DNA of 11,173 nucleotides. Source: Clostridiales bacterium UBA1248 (GTDB lineage Bacteria > Bacillota > Clostridia > Oscillospirales > CAG-272). The stretch lies in contig DBWC01000038.1 in assembly GCA_002308615.1 (NCBI GenBank), positions 1 through 11,173 on the forward strand. Reading direction: 5' to 3'. The notes under the pieces are model-generated. The model saw nothing but the letters and a program-made list of their open reading frames with translations, was not told the DNA's origin and searched no databases. The position numbers and the translations under genes were made by a program. Below are positions 7,281 through 11,173 of this stretch, in pieces. Position 1 is the stretch's first letter, and every line of letters starts with the position of its first letter.

Positions 7281-8387
7281 TTGTTTATTATAGATTATTT
7301 GTCAAAAAATTATATAATGCTCGCCGAGCTTATCGGTCTTTTGCTGCTGATCAGAGTAAGCGTTTATCTGCATAAAAGGACTCTTGTCTTTACGACGATA
7401 ACGGTATTTCTGATACTTTTAAGCTCGATCCTTATATACGTTGAAGACTGGACCTCCACGTTTGAGACTTTGAGTATATGGAGACCGATACTTACGGCTA
7501 TCATTTATTCGATCCAGCCTGTTATACTGATCATCATTATGTATCTGACAAGTCCCATGAGGCGTGAGCTGCTCTTACTGCTTATTTTACCTCTTGCGAT
7601 ATGTGTTCCGATATTTGCAACGTCTCAGCTTACGCATCTTGTGTTTTATTACTACGAGAACAACAGGTATGCCGGAGGCGAATGGTCGTATCTGCCGTAT
7701 ATCCTTTCCGGATTTTATCTGTTGGTGCTTCTGGTGCGCAATTTTGTGTATTTTAAAAACTTCCCGACAAGAGACAAGATCTGTATAGTTTATATCGTCC
7801 TTACCGCCGTCGGCTGCGTAGTTCTTTATGTGATAAGAGATATAAGCAGCGATTACAGCGCCGTATACGCTTACGCGATATTCATGTATTATCTTTTACT
7901 TTATATCGATATGGCGAAGATCGACACGCTTACAGGGCTTATGAACCGTCAATGCTATTACAGAGATATTGATCACAGCGAGGGAAGGATCACGGGTGTC
8001 GTATCCGTTGATATGAACGAGCTGAAATACTTAAACGACACGTTCGGACACGAAGCGGGCGATAAAGCGCTTGTGACCATAGCAAAGTGTCTTTCGCAGA
8101 ACAGCGGCTCACAGAAACGCGTTTACCGCGTCGGCGGAGACGAATTCATGATCTTTTATTTCAGAGCGAGTGAGGAATTCATACTTAAAGATATTGAGAA
8201 AATACGCAAATCTTTAAGCGAAACGGAATACGTCTGCGCTTTCGGTTACGCTCCCATCAATCACAATGGAAGCCTTGAAGACGAGATACTTTTAGCCGAC
8301 AAAGCGATGTATGAGGACAAGGCGAAGCTGAAAAAAGCCGTACTTGAAAGAGGCGGAAAATTGCACAGAAGAAGCGATGACCTGTGA
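7281..8387 (+). CDS. Seven-helix membrane GGDEF protein, predicted diguanylate cyclase
   Basis: Predicted membrane receptor that makes c-di-GMP. About seven hydrophobic segments are seen: residues 12-30, 36-53, 68-90, 96-113, 138-157, 166-184 and 193-209. The layout resembles the 7-TM input modules found on bacterial histidine kinases and cyclases. The GGDEF domain follows almost directly (about 212-355): DTLTGLMNR (215-223), metal-binding VSVDMNELK (241-249), LNDTFGHEAGD (251-261), VGGDEF (284-289) and the late ADKAMYEDK (339-347). The expected RxxD inhibitory site is missing (GSQK instead). Translation probably begins at TTG: an AAAGGA site lies seven bases before it, while the next ATG (codon 13) has no site and would remove residues just before the first helix. 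Regulation by a small extracellular or membrane ligand is plausible but unproven. Confidence 0.87.
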   Translation: MFIIDYLSKNYIMLAELIGLLLLIRVSVYLHKRTLVFTTITVFLILLSSILIYVEDWTSTFETLSIWRPILTAIIYSIQPVILIIIMYLTSPMRRELLLLLILPLAICVPIFATSQLTHLVFYYYENNRYAGGEWSYLPYILSGFYLLVLLVRNFVYFKNFPTRDKICIVYIVLTAVGCVVLYVIRDISSDYSAVYAYAIFMYYLLLYIDMAKIDTLTGLMNRQCYYRDIDHSEGRITGVVSVDMNELKYLNDTFGHEAGDKALVTIAKCLSQNSGSQKRVYRVGGDEFMIFYFRASEEFILKDIEKIRKSLSETEYVCAFGYAPINHNGSLEDEILLADKAMYEDKAKLKKAVLERGGKLHRRSDDL

Positions 8388-8469
8388 TATACCCGTTTGA
8401 AAATACCGGAAAATGTGTTTTAGACGGTTTGGAAATTTCGGTTCTTGACAGGAGTGTAAAGATAATAAA

Positions 8470-8718
8470 ATGAAAAAAGTAGTATTGACGGTCAAAGAAA
8501 GCAGATGCCGCTGCGGATATATGAAAGAAGGAGATACGTTTACGGTCAAAGATATTTGCCCGCCGATCTGCGCGGAGCTTTGGCATATCGCATATCCTTA
8601 CGTTTTAGCTCTGCAAAACGGCGCCGAGCTTGACTGCGGCGACGTAAAAGCAAAAGAATTCTGCGTGCAGTGTCCGGACGGCGGCAGAGTCGTGCTTCAC
8701 GGCAAGGCGGTGGACTGA
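8470..8718 (+). CDS. TIGR04076 family small Cys-rich protein
   Basis: An 82-aa protein matching the pattern of the TIGR04076 family, which is of unknown function and common in anaerobes. Seen are the opening KKVVLTVKESRCRCGY, then EGDTFTVKD, the Pro/Cys turn CPPICAELWH (30-39), AYPYVLALQNGAEL (41-54) and the hallmark ending FCVQCPDGGRVVL (64-76). Seven cysteines (13, 15, 30, 34, 56, 65, 68) could support metal binding or redox chemistry, but this is inference. The start is fixed by an in-frame TGA at 8446-8448. The nearest ribosome binding site, AGGAG at 8450-8454, is unusually far (15 bases). The SRAP gene begins one base after the stop, so the two are probably translated together. Confidence 0.82.
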   Translation: MKKVVLTVKESRCRCGYMKEGDTFTVKDICPPICAELWHIAYPYVLALQNGAELDCGDVKAKEFCVQCPDGGRVVLHGKAVD

Positions 8719-8719
8719 T

Positions 8720-9280
8720 ATGTGCGGAAGATATACTGTTTTTACGCAAAACGACGACAGTCTGATGCTCACGCTTTTGTCGCAGGCCGGTTTTACGACT
8801 ATGCCCGGCGACGTTTTTCCGACCGACGCCGCGCCTATCCTTACGTTATCCGACGGCAAGATCAGATCAAAATTTGCATACTGGGGTCTTCCCTCCCCGT
8901 CCAACCCTTCGCGCCCCGTTATAAATTCGCGTTGCGAGACGGCGAGCGTTAAAAGATATTTCCGTGACGCTTTATATTACAGAAGATGCGTGATCCCGGC
9001 GACGGGGTTTTACGAGTGGTCGAGGGAGACGAAGCTGAAATATCTTTTCAGCGCACGTGACAGCGAGCTTTTATTTATGGCGGGAGCATATAACGAATAC
9101 GGACCGGTGAAAAAATTCGTTATTTTTACAAGAGAGGCGGACGACGATATATCGGACGTTCATAACCGCATGCCCGTGCTTTTGCCGCAGGACCGTGTGA
9201 AAGAATATATCTGCGATACCGCTTACTATGAGAAAGCCTTTCTGACGGCGCCTCTGCGTATAATAAGAGTTCCTGTCTGA
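8720..9280 (+). CDS. SRAP domain protein (YedK/HMCES type), abasic-site DNA-protein crosslinker
   Basis: Proteins of this family form a covalent thiazolidine link through Cys2 to abasic sites in single-stranded DNA, shielding them during replication; the older name is SOS response-associated peptidase. Key residues are visible: C2 right after the initiator Met in MCGRYTVF; INSRCET (68-74), corresponding to the conserved NARxET motif with N69, R71 and E73; GFYEW with E99; and VHNRMPVLL (147-155) with the catalytic His at 148. The Ala-to-Ser change in NARxET is conservative. At 186 aa it is shorter than E. coli YedK (about 220), mainly through short loops, and looks complete. The ATG is one base after the upstream stop, with only a weak AAGGCGG nearby, so coupling is likely. 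No LexA box was found, so SOS control is not supported here. Confidence 0.92.
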   Translation: MCGRYTVFTQNDDSLMLTLLSQAGFTTMPGDVFPTDAAPILTLSDGKIRSKFAYWGLPSPSNPSRPVINSRCETASVKRYFRDALYYRRCVIPATGFYEWSRETKLKYLFSARDSELLFMAGAYNEYGPVKKFVIFTREADDDISDVHNRMPVLLPQDRVKEYICDTAYYEKAFLTAPLRIIRVPV

Positions 9281-9330
9281 TATTTTCCGGGAAATATAAA
9301 AAAAACGGTTCGGTTGACCGAACCGTTTTT
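9280..9330. terminator. Bidirectional terminator between convergent genes
   Basis: Bases 9301-9330 form a perfect inverted repeat: arms 9301-9314 and 9317-9330 with core ACGGTTCGGT/ACCGAACCGT, flanked by A5 on the left and T5 on the right. On either strand this is a GC-containing hairpin followed by U residues, so it can end both the rightward SRAP transcript and the leftward surface-protein transcript. A second near-perfect palindrome at 9280-9297 (ATATTTTCC/GGGAAATAT) lies just before it, beginning at the last base of the SRAP stop codon, and could fold as an additional small hairpin. Confidence 0.9.
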
Positions 9331-9344
9331 ATATTGTTATCGTG

Positions 9345-10886
9345 TTACGCTTTTTTCTTTTTTGTCGTTACTATGATTATAACAACTACAACAGCTATAA
9401 CAACAACGCCGCAGATTATTCCTATGATAGCAGCCGTGGGAAGTCCGCCGGTGCTGTCTGTGTTGCCGGTAGTCGCGGGTTCTTTTGTGGTAACGTCGCT
9501 TGCCGTCGTCGTTGTGGGCTCAGCCGTGTCGTTTGCCTGCGTATCGTCGTTTGCCTTGGTCTCGTCATCCGTCGTCTGTACGTCGGCTTCCGTCGTTACG
9601 TCTTCTTCTGCCGTAGTTTCGGTCTTTTTAAGACCTGCGTACGTATACGCTTCCTCTTCGGATCTGAAGAAACCGATCCAGGCTATGTCGAATTCTTCGC
9701 CGCCGTTATCCTGCGTCGCGTCTATATCGAGACGGAAGCTGTTGATAGCGCCTTCCCATCTGTTCTCGCCGGTAAGGTCGACCGCGAGGACCATCCATCC
9801 GTCGCCGAGCTCTTCCGCGTCATACCAGCTTATCGTCGTCATGGAGTCGTTCTGTGCGGCAAAGACATCGCCCGCGCAGTACCAGAGTCCCGCGCTGTCA
9901 TAGATCTCGTCAAGACCTTTGAATTTACATGCCCATACCGGGAACTGTTCGGCGTCGTAAATGTAATCCTTTACGCTTTCCGTCATAAGTACCTGGTTGT
10001 CGCCGGTCACCGTGCAGTGGATGGAACCGTCGTCGTTGACTATGGAAGTCATACCTGAGCCGGGTTTACCGTCTTTTACGTCTTCGGAAGTGTAGAGCCA
10101 GCAAGGCTTATTTGCTTCGACCTCGGGACCTTCAACACGCGGCTTCGCGTCGGAAGGAATGAACGGTTCTTTGGAATCGGTACCGGTCGGCTTTACGCCG
10201 TTGACGTCTGTTACCGTAACGGATATTTCATCATGGTTGCCCTGATGAAGCGCGATGCTTACGTACGCCTCGTTGTTTTCAAATTTGTCGAAAACCTCGG
10301 ATGCGTTCATATCTACGTCGTTGATGAATATGGAAAGTTTTCCGTCAACTTTTCTTACGTCAAGAACGAGAGCTTCGCCTTCGTAAATGTTCGTATCGGT
10401 ACGCTGACCGATCGCTTTAACGTTTGCGGGAGTGTCGATAAACGACTGAAGTTCAACGTACGTGTCGCCGGGTCTGCAGAGAGAGAACCAGCCCTTGCCG
10501 TGTTCAGCGTCGCCGGGAGTTGCTTTCGGTTCTGTCCAGATACAGAAAGCTATCCATTTGTCAACAGCTTTATCGGTATATTTGTCTAATACGGCGGTCA
10601 TTGTGAAGCCTTCGGACAAATTGACCTTTTCTTTGAGCTGCAGGCCGCCCCAGGCGTTGGCTCCCATAGCGTCAAGTTCGTCTGTAGTAGCGGAATACAT
10701 CTGTACGCCGTTCTCTGTATAACGGAGACCGGGTTCCTTCGGCATATCGCTCTCTTCATCGTAATGATCTTTGTATTTGCCTGCGGAAGCGTAAACTTCC
10801 CACTCGTTTTCGGCACCATTGGCGGTAAATACGAATACCGACGCGATCATCGCTGCTGCCATTATAACAGCGAATAATTTTTTCAT
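9345..10886 (-). CDS. Secreted, membrane-anchored surface protein with two beta-rich domains and a Thr-rich stalk
   Basis: A 513-aa exported protein of unknown ligand. Visible parts in order are a signal peptide (MKKLFAVIMAAAMIASVFVF, cleavage likely after about residue 25, ANGA/EN); a beta-rich domain (about 28-232) resembling a concanavalin/LamG-like sandwich; a second domain (about 255-418) ending in DIDATQDNGG then FDIAWIGFFRSEEEA, a closing seen in carbohydrate-binding-like modules of Clostridia surface proteins; a Thr/Asp/Glu-rich stalk (420-480); a Gly/Pro turn; one hydrophobic helix (485-507); and a KKKKA tail. The topology is outside-facing and anchored at the C-terminus. Carbohydrate binding is inferred from domain style only, and no catalytic motif was seen. 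Start: AGGAGGA four bases upstream. It has its own promoter and converges on the c-di-GMP gene run; regulation by c-di-GMP is possible but unsupported. Confidence 0.87.
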   Translation of the reverse strand: MKKLFAVIMAAAMIASVFVFTANGAENEWEVYASAGKYKDHYDEESDMPKEPGLRYTENGVQMYSATTDELDAMGANAWGGLQLKEKVNLSEGFTMTAVLDKYTDKAVDKWIAFCIWTEPKATPGDAEHGKGWFSLCRPGDTYVELQSFIDTPANVKAIGQRTDTNIYEGEALVLDVRKVDGKLSIFINDVDMNASEVFDKFENNEAYVSIALHQGNHDEISVTVTDVNGVKPTGTDSKEPFIPSDAKPRVEGPEVEANKPCWLYTSEDVKDGKPGSGMTSIVNDDGSIHCTVTGDNQVLMTESVKDYIYDAEQFPVWACKFKGLDEIYDSAGLWYCAGDVFAAQNDSMTTISWYDAEELGDGWMVLAVDLTGENRWEGAINSFRLDIDATQDNGGEEFDIAWIGFFRSEEEAYTYAGLKKTETTAEEDVTTEADVQTTDDETKANDDTQANDTAEPTTTTASDVTTKEPATTGNTDSTGGLPTAAIIGIICGVVVIAVVVVIIIVTTKKKKA

Positions 10887-10890
10887 TTTT

Positions 10891-10896
10891 TCCTCC
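10891..10896 (-). promoter_or_regulatory. Strong ribosome binding site of the surface-protein gene
   Basis: The minus strand reads AGGAGGA followed by AAAA directly before the ATG at 10886. This near-perfect anti-16S match fixes the start, which also gives a textbook signal peptide. Confidence 0.85.
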
Positions 10897-10919
10897 TATA
10901 AAATTCGCTTTGCACATTT

Positions 10920-10948
10920 ATTTTACAACATTTTATTTGATTTGTCAA
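10920..10948 (-). promoter_or_regulatory. Sigma-A-type promoter of the surface-protein gene
   Basis: On the minus strand a perfect -35 TTGACA (10948-10943) is followed after 17 bases by TAAAAT (10925-10920), one mismatch from the -10 consensus. Transcription would begin near 10913, leaving a leader of roughly 27 bases that contains the ribosome binding site. Upstream sequence is very AT-rich and could act as an UP element. Confidence 0.75.
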
Positions 10949-11059
10949 GTCTATCTTATTTAATATATTTAAATATACCGTATAAAATCACATTTTTTTA
11001 TTTAATTTTTCCAATAGATACTTTTAACGTATCACAAATACAAAAAGCGGTATAAAAAA
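10949..11059. other. AT-rich intergenic stretch upstream of the surface-protein promoter
   Basis: No gene is supported here; the rightward open frame that starts at 10819 and runs through it is a low-complexity shadow. It contains a perfect 14-base palindrome, TATATTTAAATATA, at 10964-10977, about 16 bases upstream of the -35 box, which could be an operator or simply A/T composition. Confidence 0.45.
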
Positions 11060-11084
11060 GGCCGCCTTGCGGCGGCCCGTTTTT
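11060..11084. terminator. Terminator for the leftward gene at the right edge
   Basis: Stem GGCCGCC (11060-11066), loop TTGC, stem GGCGGCC (11071-11077). On the minus strand the stem is directly followed by six T residues (A run at 11054-11059), a classic intrinsic terminator 38 bases beyond the stop codon at 11115. On the plus strand a CG then T5 follows, so weaker termination that way is possible. Confidence 0.88.
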
Positions 11085-11114
11085 ATATCTCACATTTACC
11101 TATAAGATATATTA

Positions 11115-11173
11115 TCAGCCTTTTTTCTTTTTGCTTAATACGATAGCAACGATTATCGCGGCTACAGCAACTT
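11115..11173 (-). CDS. C-terminal end of a second membrane-anchored protein (cut by window edge)
   Basis: The last 19 codons of a leftward gene are visible, ending in VAVAAIIVAIVLSKKKKG and a TGA stop at 11115-11117. This is a hydrophobic helix followed by a Lys tail, the same ending as the surface protein at 9345-10886. It is probably another exported, C-terminally anchored protein, perhaps a paralogue; the outer domains lie outside the window. A strong terminator follows, so it is a separate transcript from the surface-protein gene. Confidence 0.7.
   Translation of the reverse strand, partial: VAVAAIIVAIVLSKKKKG

Noticed and set aside
9350..9445. LPTAA near the C-terminus of the surface protein as a sortase signal
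   Set aside because: It does not fit LPxTG or a known variant (Thr is at the wrong place); the helix plus Lys tail is explained by simple membrane anchoring.
9334..10058. Two rightward open frames (189 and 238 aa) opposite the surface-protein gene
   Set aside because: They are antisense readings of the Thr/Val-rich stalk and membrane helix; the leftward gene has signal peptide, ribosome site and promoter.
1..11173. CRISPR array, tRNA, rRNA, insertion sequence or attachment site
   Set aside because: No regularly spaced repeats, cloverleaf-like sequence, transposase motifs or flanking inverted and direct repeats were seen by eye.

Overview
The window looks like a chromosomal segment of an anaerobic Clostridia-type bacterium (Bacillota), plausibly a gut Oscillospirales or Ruminococcaceae relative. 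The grounds are strong AGGAGG-like ribosome binding sites, tightly packed co-directional genes, one TTG start, a TIGR04076 protein, and a secreted protein with a Thr-rich stalk, one C-terminal membrane helix and a Lys tail. Taxonomy is inferred from style only. No phage, transposase, CRISPR, rRNA or tRNA signal is visible.

Layout. Bases 1-168 hold no intact gene, only a suggestive antisense open stretch. From 169 to 9280 eleven genes all point right with short gaps, overlaps or one-base junctions: a membrane HD-GYP phosphodiesterase, a TPR-GGDEF diguanylate cyclase, a cytoplasmic lipase-like alpha/beta hydrolase, a small unknown protein, a GNAT acetyltransferase, two unknown proteins (the second with a duplicated domain), a flavin reductase-like protein, a 7-TM GGDEF cyclase started by TTG, a TIGR04076 protein, and an SRAP (YedK/HMCES-type) protein. 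A perfect inverted repeat at 9301-9330 separates this series from a convergent gene at 9345-10886, a secreted membrane-anchored surface protein with its own sigma-A-like promoter. At the right edge a terminator (11060-11084) is followed by the C-terminal end of another leftward gene with the same helix-plus-lysines ending.

How it fits together. Two enzymes predicted to make cyclic di-GMP and one predicted to break it down lie within about 8 kb on the same strand, so the central theme is c-di-GMP turnover. Both GGDEF domains keep the catalytic signature but lack the RxxD product-inhibition site. Between and around them is a compact block of intracellular proteins, several of no recognised family, which may be c-di-GMP-linked or merely co-transcribed. 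The last two genes of the run (TIGR04076 and SRAP) are one base apart and form a separate pair; SRAP proteins protect or process abasic DNA. The most worthwhile unknowns are the block at 3150-6742 (lipase-like hydrolase, 137-aa protein, acetyltransferase, two-part 300-aa protein, duplicated-domain 311-aa protein) and its link to the cyclases.
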